A stretch of DNA of 64,000 nucleotides from Hsuehochloa calcarea (lineage: Eukaryota > Streptophyta > Magnoliopsida > Poales > Poaceae): positions 10,235,534 through 10,299,533 of the forward strand of contig CM070615.1 of assembly GCA_036346395.1 (NCBI GenBank), in the 5' to 3' direction. How positions within the stretch are numbered: the first letter of the stretch is position 1; each line of letters starts with the position of its first letter. Shown here in pieces: positions 22,250 to 33,055 of this stretch. Both the position numbers and the translations under genes were made by a program. The notes beneath the pieces are model-generated. The model was given only the letters and a program-made list of their open reading frames with translations. It was not told where the DNA came from and made no database searches.

Positions 22250-23580
22250 ATGGCGAGAAACGAAGAGGCGGGACACCGGTCGATTTCAACGAGTGTGTTA
22301 GTCGCGGCCAGCTACAAGCTGCGCTCGCTAAACAAAACGCTTCACTCACTGATCTCGGCGAGATTGGACACCATCGTCGCCGCCATTACCCGCTTGAACA
22401 CCACGGAAGGCATTGGCGGGTGGAGCGGCGGATGGTGACCTCACCGGTCGAGACAGACACATTGGAGGCACGCCGCCACTGTCAATGACGGCCATCATCA
22501 TGATGATGACACATTGCATAATCTGATGCCAACATTGATCGCGGGCGACACAAGATGCACGACTACGTCGGCGTCTTCAGCAAAACCGACATGGTATGGG
22601 AGGTAATAACGTAACCGTCATGGTAACGACGATCCTTTTGCTAAAGTCAAGTTTACCATTCCATCTTTTTCTGGTCTTTATGATCTTTGAAATATATCTA
22701 GATTGGGAGATGACGGTAGAGCGAAGTTTAACTCTCACTTAGTTCTGAGCAACATAGAGTTAGACAAGCTACTAGTGAGTTTAAGGACTTTGCTATTATC
22801 CGTGGAATGAACTAAGTACCATGCGCTACAACCCGATACATGGGAGCGCTTAAAAGAAGCTATGCGTGTCGTTTTGTTCCTCCCTCATATAAACTTGAAT
22901 TGAGAAAAAATTGCAGCGCTTAGAACAAGGTGATAGTTACATTCTCAAGACTATTATCTTTGAGCTTCAAAAGGGTATGGTGCGTTGTGGGGTTGTTGAG
23001 GACACGGAGGATAAGATTTATCGTTTCTACGGGGTTACTGGCGTGAAATTCGTGACATTGTTGATTATAAAGAATTTACTATCATCAACCGGTTGTTCCA
23101 CCTTGCTATGCTTGCGTAAAAGAATTGCGAGGGCGCCTGAGAATCAACTAAGGCACGCACCGGACGACCCTTCTACACCCCGACGACTACATCAGCAACG
23201 GATCGCCCAATTCTTCTTGAAGTTTTCGTTCTCCTCCACCACACATGAACAAGATGGCGGCAGCGCCACCGAAGCCACCTTCCACGACACGCCTTGCGAT
23301 TCTTCAAAAATTCTTTGCGAGGTCAAGCCAAGAGTTCTTCTTGATGGCTTCAACGGGCGCTCCTCCGGCATTCGATGCCACCGCGCCATGGGCTTGGTCA
23401 TGTGCGTAAGAATTGCCCTAGCCAGCGGGCATACATCGCCACGAAGATGGAGGCTACATCAAGACCGGATGTCGAGGAGGATGATGATGTTGTTCGCCTC
23501 AAACGACAATGGCGGTGGTGATGACGACCTCATCCTTGGTGGGCGTCCACAACGACGCTACGAGCATCATTGTGCGTGAG
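22250..23580 (+). pseudogene. CRM-2 gag, heavily broken
   Basis: The start is MARNEEAGHRS at 22250. Capsid fragments follow: FTIPSFSGLYDL (about 22650), DTWERLKEAMR (about 22840), and REIRDIVDYKEF then NRLFHLAMLA (about 23040-23110). A zinc knuckle near 23370-23425 has lost single bases in its Cys codons. Stops and frame changes occur in every part. The order and spacing match CRM-3 gag, which is better preserved. Confidence 0.78.
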
Positions 23581-23599
23581 TCCTCGGACGCAGTACAAC

Positions 23600-24300
23600 A
23601 ACCCGATAAACTTCAACGTCATAATTTGTTTGGACCTTCTTTGCGATCAAGAACCGGCGCACGTGTCATCATTGATGGAGGAAGTTGCAACAACTTGGTG
23701 AGTTCGACTTGGTCAAGAAGCTTGGCTTGACCACGCGACCGCATCCACATCCATACCATATTCAATGGTTAAATGACTCTGGAAAAGCTAAGGTAACGCA
23801 AACATGCCGAGTACATTTTTCCATTGGTGCTTATGTTGATCATGTTGATTGTGATGTGGTTCCCATGCAAGCATGCTCTCTTTTATTAGGTCGACCTTGG
23901 GAATTTGATAATGATGCTTTACACCATGGTAGTAGTAACACATACACTTTTATGCATAAGGGAAAGAAAGTTACTTTACTGCCTTTGACCCCAGCTGAGA
24001 TTATAGAGGCCGATAGGGCGAGAGCTGCTGCTGCTAATGATCCAAAGGAACATGATAAATCTGAAAACAGCAAGTAACCCATTTGAAAAATTCTGTTATG
24101 CTTGCCACAAAATCGACCTTCTTTGCAATTGATTATGTTAATGATACATGCTATGCTTTTGTGTGCAAAGATGCTTTATTCTCTCTTGATAATATGCCTT
24201 GCACTTTGCCTGCTCCTGTCACTAACCTTTTGCAGGAGTTTAGAGATGTTTTCCCTGATGAGATACCTCCGTGACTTCCACCCATTCGAGGGATTGAGCA
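23600..24300 (+). pseudogene. CRM-2 aspartic protease and linker
   Basis: The active-site region VIIDGGSCNNL lies near 23665-23700. The ORF 23685-24077 then carries HPHPYHIQWLNDSGK, the CDVVPMQACSLLLGRPWEF block and a Lys/Glu linker ending DKSENSK. After a stop, SVMLATKSTF (from about 24093) and VTNLLQEFRDVFPDEIPP (24083-24274 frame) lead into RT. The D-G-G active-site form is shared with CRM-3. Confidence 0.85.
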
Positions 24301-24309
24301 CAGATTGAT

Positions 24310-25062
24310 TTGATTCTGGGCGAGCTTGCCAAACCGTCTGCGTCTGGGACCAATCCAGAAGAGACTAAGGAGATTCAGCGCCAAGTCCAAAACCTTTTGG
24401 ACCATGGGTACGTACGTGAGAGCCTTAGTCCTTGTGCTGTTCCTGTTCTTTTGGTTCCCAAAAAAGATGGTTCTTGGCGTATGTGTGTAGATTGTAGAGC
24501 CATTAACAACATTACTATACGGTATCGTCATCCTATTCCTAGGCTAGACGACATGCTTGATGAGTTGTGTGGTGCTAAAATTTTCACAAAGATTGACTTG
24601 CGTAGTGGATACCACCAAATAAGAATGAAACTTGGAGATGAATGGAAAACTGCTTTTAAAACTAAATTCGGCTTGTATGAGTGGTTAGTCATGCCTTTTG
24701 GTTTAACTAATGCACCTAGCACTTTCATGCGATTAATGAATGAGGTTTTACGTCCTTTCATTGGCAAATTTGTGGTCGTTTACTTTGATGATATCTTGAT
24801 TTATAACAAGTCCATGGATGCACATTGGACTCACTTACGTACTGTTTTTAATGCTTTAAGAGATGCACGTTTGTTTGGTAACCTTGAGAAGTGCACCTTT
24901 TGCACGGATCGAGTCTCTTTTCTTGGCTATGTTGTGACTCCACAGGGAATTGAGGTTGATAGAGCCAAGGTGGAGGCGATATGGAGTTGGCCCACGCCCA
25001 CGACAGTCTCCCAAGTGCGGAGTTTTCTTGGCCTTGCAGGATTTTATCGTCGCTTTGTCAGA
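24310..25062 (+). CDS. CRM-2 reverse transcriptase (truncated at its C-terminus)
   Basis: Open frame of about 251 homologous codons (the ORF runs to 25182, but the last 39 codons are unrelated Copia 3' sequence). Landmarks: [10 protein letters not shown] at 16-25, [16 protein letters not shown] at 49-64, [14 protein letters not shown] at 73-86, [13 protein letters not shown] at 92-104, [13 protein letters not shown] at 128-140, and the catalytic YFDD at 158-161, all intact. The thumb region ends at FYRRFVRN. RNase H and integrase do not follow. The sequence type is CRM-like. The ORF's first Met is probably not a real start, because RT is made within Gag-Pol. Confidence 0.9.
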
Positions 25063-26195
25063 AATGCTTATCAGAAATGGGGACTGCTTGTCAGAAATGA
25101 CATGAACCTCAAGATTTGTCGCCCTGGTAGAAGCTTAGAAAGAGTTTGTGGATGGCTCCTAGTCCAGGATCTTCTTTACTAAGATATACCTTTAATCAAC
25201 TTCTGGTCGAAGCTTAGGATGAGGTTGTGGATGGCTCCTAGTCCAGGATCTTGTCACTAAGTTAGATCATTAGTCAACTTCAATATTCAATGCATATCTG
25301 AAAACTGTTGACAAATGGGCTTTTGAGAAATACTGAGCAAAATGATTCAATACAGGACCTGATTGACTCTTAATGTGATCTTTGTTAGATTTTTTATCTC
25401 ACTTTGACATTTTGATATGGCCAATTTCATTTTAGGATCCCTGTTGATGAACTTGCTGAATTTGAAGCTTTGCTTAAATTGATCAAATCTATTGCTTTAC
25501 TTTTGAGCTTTTGTGCTTAGTTTTGATATATATGTCTTACCATGATCTTGCTAGCACTGTCAGGCTTGATATGTTGTTTGTGCAATATTAGAAATGCTGG
25601 CTAGCTCTTTTGGGTAATCTCCAAAGCTTCTTGTAATCAAAAATTGAAAAATACAAAAATGAAGCCACTCCATTGCACTTCATGCATACTTCTTCTTTTT
25701 GCTTCTTTCTTCATTCTGCAATTGTTATCTCTGGATGAGAGGAAGGCGTGATTCCTTGATGACTCCATTGTCAAAGGGGGAGAAGATATTTCAATGTTGG
25801 GGAGAAGTTTATACAAAGGGGAGAAAGTTGGAGAATTTGAAATTTTCTGAAATCCGAGGATCATAGTGAGGGGGAGTTTTTGAATTGCATTCTTATTATC
25901 TTATTGACTATTCTGAACTTGAATTGCATTTATTACTCCTCACAATGATCAAAGGTCAATTGAACAATTGTTCTTTCATTTGGACCTTAAGTGAGATTTG
26001 TGACTTTTCTGTAAATCAAAGTTTTTATGCTTTCTTTTGCCTTATCTCACTTGCCTATGCTATTCTGATGCCAGCTTGGTCATTTCCATTGCTTTCTCTT
26101 GCTTATGGACCAAGTTGTGCCTTTGTGCGAAAACGAAAGTATTTTACTTTTCAAATCTCCAAATTATATTTTCTGGATTATTGCCAATGTGTTCA
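25063..26195 (+). other. Copia 3' untranslated region, part 2
   Basis: AT-rich sequence from the end of CRM-2 to the Copia polypurine tract. No credible gene; the ORFs at 25885-26252 are low-complexity Tyr/Leu/Phe-rich and overlap in two frames. It contains an imperfect tandem pair (25132-25285). Confidence 0.65.
25132..25285 (+). repeat. Imperfect tandem duplication, about 77 bp unit, two copies
   Basis: Both units contain GAAGCTTAG, then TGTGGATGGCTCCTAGTCCA and GGATCTT, and end near TCAACTTC. Copy one starts at about 25132 and copy two at about 25209. It lies just after the CRM-2 breakpoint. Confidence 0.8.
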
Positions 26196-26208
26196 TCAAG
26201 GGGGAGAT
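26196..26208 (+). other. Copia polypurine tract
   Basis: TCAAGGGGGAGAT directly precedes the 3' LTR start TGTGGATATC. It would prime plus-strand synthesis. Confidence 0.88.
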
Positions 26209-28220
26209 TGTGGATATCATGGGGATATGCTCCAGATCTTAGGATGATGTGACAATTGGCAATGGTGTTAACGGTTTGTCGTTTCACGAGTTTTCGATAA
26301 AGTTTGAACTGCTCGGGCTTTACGATGAGGCGGTCCGACGAAGCTATAGCACGGCGGTCCGACCGGTCCCAAATCGGTCGGACCGGCCATGTGCGCCGGT
26401 CGGACCGGCCGTGACCAAAATTGGTCAGAACAGGCTGGGCCAAAAATAGAGGGCGTAGGCAAGTGAGGGGATCCCAATGCACTTGGTCTCATAATTTTTG
26501 GAGTCTCCAGTAAAAAGTTCTATTGGTTTAAAGTTTCCAGTAGGTTTCGGATTTTGAGGAGCCAAAATTTGGTTTGAGTCCCTTTGGCGGTCTGGCCCGA
26601 CCGGCTAGTAGTCGGGCCGTCGATCGGTGAGCAACGGGCCGACTCTCGGGGCGGTCTGACCGGTTGTCATTTGAATGTCGTCCTTCGTGGCGACGTTGTT
26701 CATTGGTTTGGTCAAAGTCATGAGTTTCAGTGCATATGTGTTGCATGTTGCATGTTTTGACTAACGTGAGTCAAGTTGTGAAGAACTTGTTCCCGGATTG
26801 GATTTGCTTGTCTATTGTTGTGCAGGTTGCTTGGTGGTCAACGACGGTCAACGGCGAGGATGATCGGGACTAAGCTTGGAGAGCTGAGGTCCAGAACGAT
26901 CGGGTATACCGGGTGAAGTCAATGGAGTCAAGCATGGCACAGAATGGACAATGATGACCGAACGGGCAGTTCGGTGCGACTGGTTGGATCAAGCGGCGCG
27001 GGGGTCGGTGCAAGTGCCATGGTGGTTCTGGTGGGAGCCGGATGGGAGAGACTTGCCGACATGAAGATAGCCATTGATCAACCTACACGTGGCGGAGCAT
27101 GCGAAGTGCTTCGCGCAGATGGACTCGGTCTTCAGAGAAGGACCGAGAAGGGGTATTTTGGTAATCTTACCAAATACCGCCTTGGTGACCTTTTGACGAC
27201 CCGCGGCGAAAGATGACGTGGAGAAGCGGAGTAGGTCAAGAGGAGATGAAGACGGCGCTTCGAGAAGCGTGCGTGTGTGACCCGTTTGTTTTGGGCCTTA
27301 ACGGGAGCCCATTTAAGTTAGAACTTCTAGAAGGTCTAAGTCTCCACTATAAATAGAGGAGGGAGGTGGCTGCACCCCTTTAACCCTTTTCATTGTTGAA
27401 ACCCTAGTTTTGGCTTAGGGAGAGGATTAGTGGAGGTTAGGGTTTTAGAGAGTTTTGATTTGATCTTGTGCTCTTGGATTGAGTTTTGTCCTCTATTAAT
27501 GGAGTGGCTGTAAACCCAAACCCTATCAAATCAATCCAAAGAAAGCTTTGATCAAAGATGTGTCTCTTTGCCCTTCTTCTCTCTATTTGGTGATTTTGAG
27601 TTTTTCTTTGATTCGCATGTTTTTTGATTGATTTCTTTACATGATCTAGCTTGCTGTGACATGTGGAAACACATCTAAGATCATCTTGATCATCAATCAC
27701 CCACGAGCAAGTTTTTGGATCTCGTTGCTTTTAACTCGGTTTTGAACCATCCATCTCTCAAACTGAAAAATGTCGTAACTTTTCCAGGGATCTCCATGAT
27801 CTTCGATTGGAATAGGTTCCTGACATCCTAGAGAAGGTGTGTTCCAAGTTTCATGAAGTTTGGAGTTGTAGATCAAAAGTTAGACTTATTTGCAACTTCA
27901 TTTTTCGGGCTGATTTCACTGTTCATCAGGCTGGAGGTCAGACCGCCCCTACACAGAGGTCAGACCGCCCATGGACCGGTCAGACCGCCCTTGAGTAGAG
28001 GTCAGACCGTCCTACACTTAGGAAATTAAGTTTCGGTTGTTTTTGGTTGTTTTGCTTCGGGGTTTTGATTGGATTCAATTCTAGTCTTCATTTGTCTTGG
28101 TATATCGATCTTCATAGCTTCTATAGCTATTGGAGTGAAATTTGTGTTGAATCTAATCTTGGTTGAAAAAGTGAGCGTGCTCCTATTCACCCCCCCTCTA
28201 GTTGCCTTTTCGGTCCAACA
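26209..28220 (+). repeat. 3' LTR of the SIRE-like Copia
   Basis: 2012 bp, the same length and ends as the 5' LTR. TATA box at 27348-27355. It differs from the 5' LTR mainly at about 26320-26350 and 26585-26660 (the palindrome clusters); long stretches elsewhere are identical or differ by single bases. Confidence 0.95.
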
Positions 28221-28399
28221 CAATTAAATCACTTGTATTAGGTAGTGGTCTATTCTCAGTAATATATAAACTTAGGAAAGAATTCACATGGTAATTAAGC
28301 TGGCAAGCACGAGCTCGAGTAAGTGGTCCTTGTAACACTTGTTGTGAATGAGTTGTGTGTGTAGGCACGGTTGTATCCATGGGAGGGATGTCCTCATCA
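28221..28399 (-). repeat. CRM-1 5' LTR, start with polyprotein-tail coding sequence
   Basis: On the minus strand it begins at 28399 with TGATGAGGACATCC and encodes DEDIPPMDTTVP and GPLTRARACQLN in an open frame, before the Copia insertion point. Because the coding tail lies within the LTR, this is the LTR start, not the end of an upstream element. Confidence 0.8.
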
Positions 28400-29520
28400 G
28401 GAGGTGCTCTGGGTAGCGGGCCGACGGGATTCGACGACCAGTGGTTGGATCTGGGCATGGGTGAGGTAGGCGAGGAGATGACGCGATAGGGCGTAGTGCG
28501 AAGCCAGCGATGGAGGAGAAGGTGCTCGGGAAGCTTAGGGAGGGAAGAAGGAAGAAAGAAGGTGCTTCGAGCAATTTGGCATGCTGGCGGAGAGAGGGAG
28601 GCGACGAGTGGCTCGGTGGTGCGATGCTCGGAGGAGCTGGCGATTGGGGGCCAGCGCCCAAGGGGAGGAGCTTCTATGCGGCGACAGGGGAAGAAGAAGG
28701 GACTCAGGAGGAAAAGCTGCGCTCGCTCGGGCTCGGGATCAGGATGTGGAGGATCTAATCTAGTGTGGATGTAAATCGGTGGAGGATCTAGTGTGGTCAG
28801 GTGATCTGGTGTGGCAGGGTGTGGTGTGGTCTGAGGATTCGGTGTGACTGCGTGTGTTGTGTTGGGGGAAAGGAGAGAGAGGATAGTGTGTTTGTTGAGA
28901 GTTGTAGCTGATGTGTTGCTTGGTGGTGGAGTTTTGTTTGCTGAGAGTTCTAGCTACTGTGTCCATGATGGTAGAGGAAGCTTAGGTGGTGATAATACAA
29001 CGGAAGGCGTAGAAGAAAGGGGGAGAGGACTATTTAGGTGGTGATTTTGGTGGTTGGGCTCAATGATGGTGATGACGAAGCATGAGCTGGTGGTAGCTCC
29101 AATGGAAGCTATGGTGATGCGATTGGTGTCGTGTGGTGGTGTTGGTACGAGTACTGGCGATAGTGTTGTTGGGGAGGTCTTAAAGAGGATTTGGACTAGA
29201 GTTAGGTGTAATTGTCTGTGACAGAGATAAAGGTGGTGGAGGCCGAGACTGGGGGCATGTGGGCAGAGAGAGTGGTGAAGGCCGGTGGTGGCCGATGGTG
29301 GCTGGCGGCATGAGGGTAGAGGAAGAGGAGGTTGAGGTCGGGGCAGCTAGTAGATGGTGGAGATAGATTTGGTGATGTCCCTAGTAGTATTGAGAGTCAA
29401 CATTTTTTTGTCTTTGTAATGGTATTGGTTATGGAGTCAATGGATAGTAGGTTTATGTAGATTATAGTAATTTGTATTGCAATATGTAACAAGATGGTTA
29501 TGATTGTTATTTCATGTCCA
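28400..29520. other. G-rich low-complexity region, no recognised gene
   Basis: Plus-strand sequence rich in GGTGGTG, GAGGAGG and GTGGTG words, ending in a T-rich stretch. ORFs here are Gly/Ser/Arg- or Pro/Ser-rich, overlap in several frames and show no domain. The end leads into a Copia polypurine tract, so part may be a degraded Copia 3' region. Confidence 0.45.
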
Positions 29521-29524
29521 TGTT

Positions 29525-29691
29525 GAAGGGGGGTGTTGGAGAGTTCGTGTTAGAGTCTAATATAGAAGTTGTGTTAGAGTCGGATTGTATCTTAAGAATA
29601 TAAATAAATGGTGTGGGGGCCCTATAAATAAATGGTGTGGGGGCCCTATGGGACAACACACAACTATTCCTTGAAATTCTACAAGCAATCA
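29525..29691 (+). mobile_element. Copia 3' end: polypurine tract and LTR fragment
   Basis: GAAGGGGGG (from 29525) is followed by TGTTGGAGAG at 29534, a standard Copia LTR start. The LTR appears short; a plausible end is ...AAGCAATCA near 29691, but this is not proven. It contains a duplicated TATA-box segment. No matching 5' LTR is in the window. Confidence 0.6.
29600..29647 (+). repeat. Tandem duplication of a 24-bp TATA-box unit
   Basis: The unit ATAAATAAATGG + TGTGGGGGCCCT occurs twice in a row without mismatch. It includes a TATAAATA-like element, so the LTR fragment has two candidate core promoters. Confidence 0.85.
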
Positions 29692-30014
29692 TAGGCTATA
29701 TATGATCGTTTGATGCCTAGTATAGCACTTCAAAGTTGGGTGCTCAGTGCTATGACTAAATCAATCTTCTGTAGTCACAAACCAGTGGTTACCAGTGTAC
29801 TTGCATGATATATTTGATTGGCTTGTCTTTGGGTTACTGACAACATAGTTCAATTCTAGTGTTGTTTCTTATTGAAATTATTTTGACATGAATGTGATGA
29901 TCTCTTTTTTTCGTGACTGCAACCAAAGTCAGATGTTAATTTTACCTACTACAGGTGATGTCAGAATTGAGCTTTCTCCAAAATTATTGGTCTGTCACTT
30001 TCGATCAATCCATC
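29692..30014. other. Unassigned spacer
   Basis: No ORF, LTR boundary or repeat could be recognised in these 320 bases. Confidence 0.4.
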
Positions 30015-31553
30015 TGTCACATCCTAGCGATCGTATCAGATAGTCGTGAGTTTTGGGAGGCTTTGGCCCCGGCTTCCGGCGAGGATCCGTGACTTATATG
30101 AATACTATGGCACTCGGTAGCAATAAGGCGCAAGGGGTAGGTGTCCGACCCCAAATTTGTAATTTGGAATCTACTTTGTCAACTGTGTCATTCCATGGAT
30201 CAGTAGATAACACAAACAGATATATTCTTGGATCATTCAACACGGCCCACTGTTTTTACAAAAGGGACCCATGGGCCACCATGTTACACGGTTCATAGTA
30301 CAGAATGGGAGGTAAGTACAGAAGCAAAAGAAGTAGTAGTGGATCAATTCACTTTACCCACAGGCAAGCGACCGGGGGTCCTAGCCTAGCCTTCACCATC
30401 TTCACCACCATCTGGTCCAGCAGCCACGAAGTATTCATATGAGTCTTGATCAAGTGGCTCTGAAAGATTTTATTAAGCGAGCTTGAGTACACAACCGTAC
30501 TCGTGAGCCAACACACGATGTTGTTTATTATAGATTCAAGGCTAATCAACGGGAGGTTCATTGTTCTTTTTGTTTGCACAAAGCTATTTATTGAAATAGT
30601 GTAAGTATTAGCAAAACCTGAGACTTAGCATTTTACTAACACCCGTTTTGTAAACCAAGTTTTTGTTGTGAAGTAATAATGGAGGTCAAACCTCATACCA
30701 TTGAGTGGATTTGACCACCAAATGCTCAAGCTATCCTGTATTTACCAATAGTCCCCGACCAGGCTTTTTCTAACCCCTGGGTCCCACCCTAGCTTTCCAT
30801 ACCATTCACCAACACAAATGGTTTTATAAAAATGAAAGATATATCAAGCAAATTCTTAGAACCACTCTTGACCATGAGCACGGCTATCCAGATAGTTTTC
30901 TTAACTCTGTAGAGTTTGTACACTTTACCCACAAGAGATAAATTAACTTATACTACTCCGAAACACTTCCATAGGTGTGTGGATAATGGTTGATTATCAC
31001 AAGGCCTTTACAATTTCCATCCTCTTTGCAACTTCGCACCGCTAGGTATCATCTCCTTTGAACTCTCCATGTGCCCCCCAGATGTCTCCCTTTAATGTTG
31101 TGCGGTTCCCGTGGCTTCGTTCTCCCCCGACTATCCACCCGCATCCACCAACGTCAAAGCCACGTCGAGGCGAACAAATTAGTTAGCCAGGTCGTATATG
31201 TTACCGATTTGTGGTTGTACTATTTTACATGAGAGGACATTACCAGATTCGGTCCTTAGCTAACTTGGGTGGTACATCCACATACCAACATCCTCTTGTG
31301 CACCTGGCACCAGCCACTATTTCCAATCGCCTTTGTCGAAATCGGTTTTTGGGTTTTTATTTGTTTTTAAACATAACCATTAGTCCAACATATCATCCAG
31401 CCTCCAGCCTCGACTGCCCAATACCATTTTCAAAGGTTGTTCATGATGTCGGGCAATTTACTGCCCGAACGACAATGTATCTAAGCAAGGCTAAGCTTGG
31501 CACTTAGATACACACTTATTAACTAGCATGTTAAACATTAGCCTAGAGTGACA
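30015..31553 (-). repeat. Old gypsy LTR-like sequence, boundaries uncertain
   Basis: It begins TGTCACATCC (30015), the reverse complement of a GGATGTGACA LTR end. On the minus strand it holds the inverted repeat GAGTACGGTTGTGTACTC (about 30491-30508), in the style of the GAGTC...GACTC hairpin in the Tekay-type LTRs. A possible other end is ...AGAGTGACA at 31553. No target duplication was found, so it may be only part of a longer LTR reaching 34304. Confidence 0.4.
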
Positions 31554-32085
31554 AGGATAGTATCCATACTCAAGGATTGGGAAGTTATACACGATTATTA
31601 TTAAGGTAGTAGTTATGAGCTAGATCAATATAGTTGTATAAAACATAGCCATGCAATTTCATAATTTCAAAGCAAGGTAATTTGCAAAACTTAGGTACAA
31701 AATGATCAAAGCATTGACTCGCCTTGGTCGTGGTAGTGCTGTTCTTGCTCTTGGTCTGCCGAAGGGTCCTTGGGAGCTTCAGAGTCTATACACGAGAAAT
31801 TTAACCAAAATTCAAATAAGCACATAAGAATCCAGATTGCATTGAAAACTTTAAAAGAACTCCAAATTGGGTGCTTCTAGTTTAGTTGAGTAGATTTGTT
31901 AGTTTCTGTGCTTCTAGTTTAGTTGAGTAGATTTGTTAGTTTCTGTTGTTCATTACCGCGTTTGGTATGGGACATAGAATCCGAGTAATGGAAGCAAGTC
32001 GTTTTTGAGTAGGTAACATAAGTCATTTTCGAGATAGTGGCTAGTCTGCATACAAGTTCTCGGTTTCAAGTATTGTTCAGTGTTT
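31554..32085. other. AT-rich unassigned stretch with a short duplication
   Basis: No credible gene. It contains a perfect 37-bp tandem pair at 31873-31946. It probably belongs to the same old LTR as its neighbours. Confidence 0.4.
31873..31946 (+). repeat. Perfect 37-bp tandem duplication
   Basis: The unit beginning GCTTCTAGTTTAGTTGAG and ending TTAGTTTCTGT occurs twice head to tail (31873-31909 and 31910-31946). No difference between copies is visible, implying a recent event. Confidence 0.9.
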
Positions 32086-33055
32086 CGACCACTTGGTAGG
32101 AGGGGGTTTGACTACCTGGAAGGAAGGGGTTTTGGGGTACTATTCATTATTTCGAGTACTGTTCATAGTTTCGACTTCTTGGTCAGAATGGGTTTCGAAT
32201 ATTAAGTCGAGAAGGTTTCGAGTACTGTTCATAGTTGCAAGTGCAGCTCGTTGTTTCGACTACTATTCATTGTGTCAACTACTGTTGATTGTTTTGACTT
32301 ATTGGCTAAAAGAGTTTCAACTAGCTAGTCGAAAGAGTTTCGACCAACTGGTCAAAAGAAGTTTCGTCTGTCTAGTCGATGATGTTTCAACTATTAGTCA
32401 AAGGAGTTTCGACTATTAGTCGAAAGGGGTTTTCGACTATCCGGTCGAAGAATTATTGACAATCTGGTCGAAAGGAGATCTCAACTAACTGGTCGAAGGA
32501 GTGTCGGCTATTAGCCAGAGGAGTTTCGTCTATTAGTCGAAAGGGGTTTTCGACTAACTAGTCGAAAGGGTTTTGACTGTCTGGTCAAAGGTGTTTCGAC
32601 TGACGGGTTGAAAGGGGTTTCGACTATATGGTCGGGAGGGGGTTCGACCAACTGGTCAAAAGGAGGTTTTGACCATCCAGTCGGAGGGAGTTTCGACCAT
32701 TCGGTAAGGAGTTTCGACCATTTGGATGGAAGGACTTTCAACCATCCTGTTAAAAGGAGTTTCAACCATTCGGTAAGAAGGAGTTTCGACCATCCGGTCA
32801 GAAGGAAGTTTGAGCATTTGGTAAGGAGTTTTGACCATTCGTTAAGGAGTTTCGACCATCCGATCGGATGGAAGTTTGGCCATCTGGTCAAAAGAAGTTC
32901 GAGTACACTCTAAGCGGGGAGTGTTCGACTACCTGGAGGTTCAACTATATCCCAGGTGAAAGGGAGCACGACTACCTCGTCGGAATGAGGTCCGACTACA
33001 TTCCACGTAGGAGGAGGTTCAACCACCTGGGGGTTCGACTCCACTTGGTTCTACG
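32086..33055 (+). repeat. Degenerate minisatellite of GTTTCGAC...GTCGAAAGG units
   Basis: About 1 kb consists of units of roughly 25-35 bp built on GTTTCGAC(C/T)A...(C/T)GGTCGAAAGG. Many units are near-palindromes, for example TTTCGACTAACTAGTCGAAA near 32545-32565, so each could fold into a hairpin. Both strands translate to repetitive peptides (SFDHPVRRSF-like), a by-product of the repeat and not a gene. Unit length and sequence vary. Confidence 0.85.

Larger units (their letters stand above)
20103..25062 (+). mobile_element. CRM-like gypsy fragment (CRM-2), 5' part inside the Copia
   Basis: In order: LTR starting TGATGAGGACATC (20103-21004), primer binding site (21007-21018), leader, gag remnants, protease, and RT up to FYRRFVRN (about 25062). 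There the similarity stops abruptly. RNase H, integrase and the 3' LTR are absent, and no second target duplication can be found. It is therefore a 5'-end fragment about 5 kb long. Confidence 0.85.
11978..28220 (+). mobile_element. SIRE/Maximus-like Ty1/Copia retrotransposon, full-length with insert
   Basis: Two LTRs of 2012 bp each (11978-13989 and 26209-28220) flank an internal region, and the whole is bordered by CAATT at both ends. In order it has a primer binding site, gag with UBN2-type sequence, a zinc-knuckle/coiled-coil section, protease, integrase, RT with YVDD, RNase H, a long 3' untranslated region, a polypurine tract and the 3' LTR. Integrase before RT is diagnostic for Copia. 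A CRM-2 fragment (20103-25062) lies in the 3' region. The two LTRs are nearly identical outside GC-rich blocks, which suggests a recent insertion, yet the genes contain many stops. Confidence 0.93.
1..28399 (-). mobile_element. CRM-like Ty3/gypsy retrotransposon (CRM-1), nested, left end outside window
   Basis: Read on the minus strand the parts are in order: LTR (28399-28221, then 11977-11149), primer binding site near 11140, gag (9906-8636), protease (to about 6630), reverse transcriptase (6180-5389 and 1205-1050), RNase H (about 1046-624) and integrase (579-1). Three foreign blocks interrupt it: 1211-5383, 6819-8630 and 11978-28220. The protein sequence resumes correctly across each block once one target duplication is removed. 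The LTR starts TGATGAGGACATC, and the RT and protease types resemble the CRM (centromeric) clade of chromoviruses. The 3' LTR would lie left of the window. Stops and frameshifts in every domain make it non-autonomous as read. Confidence 0.82.

Noticed and set aside
28284..28661. Pro/Ser-rich minus-strand ORF as a host protein
   Set aside because: Low complexity, overlaps the CRM-1 LTR coding tail, and has competing plus-strand ORFs in the same G-rich sequence.
32511..32913. Repetitive proteins on both strands of the minisatellite
   Set aside because: Open frames on both strands follow from the palindromic repeat; there is no start context or domain.
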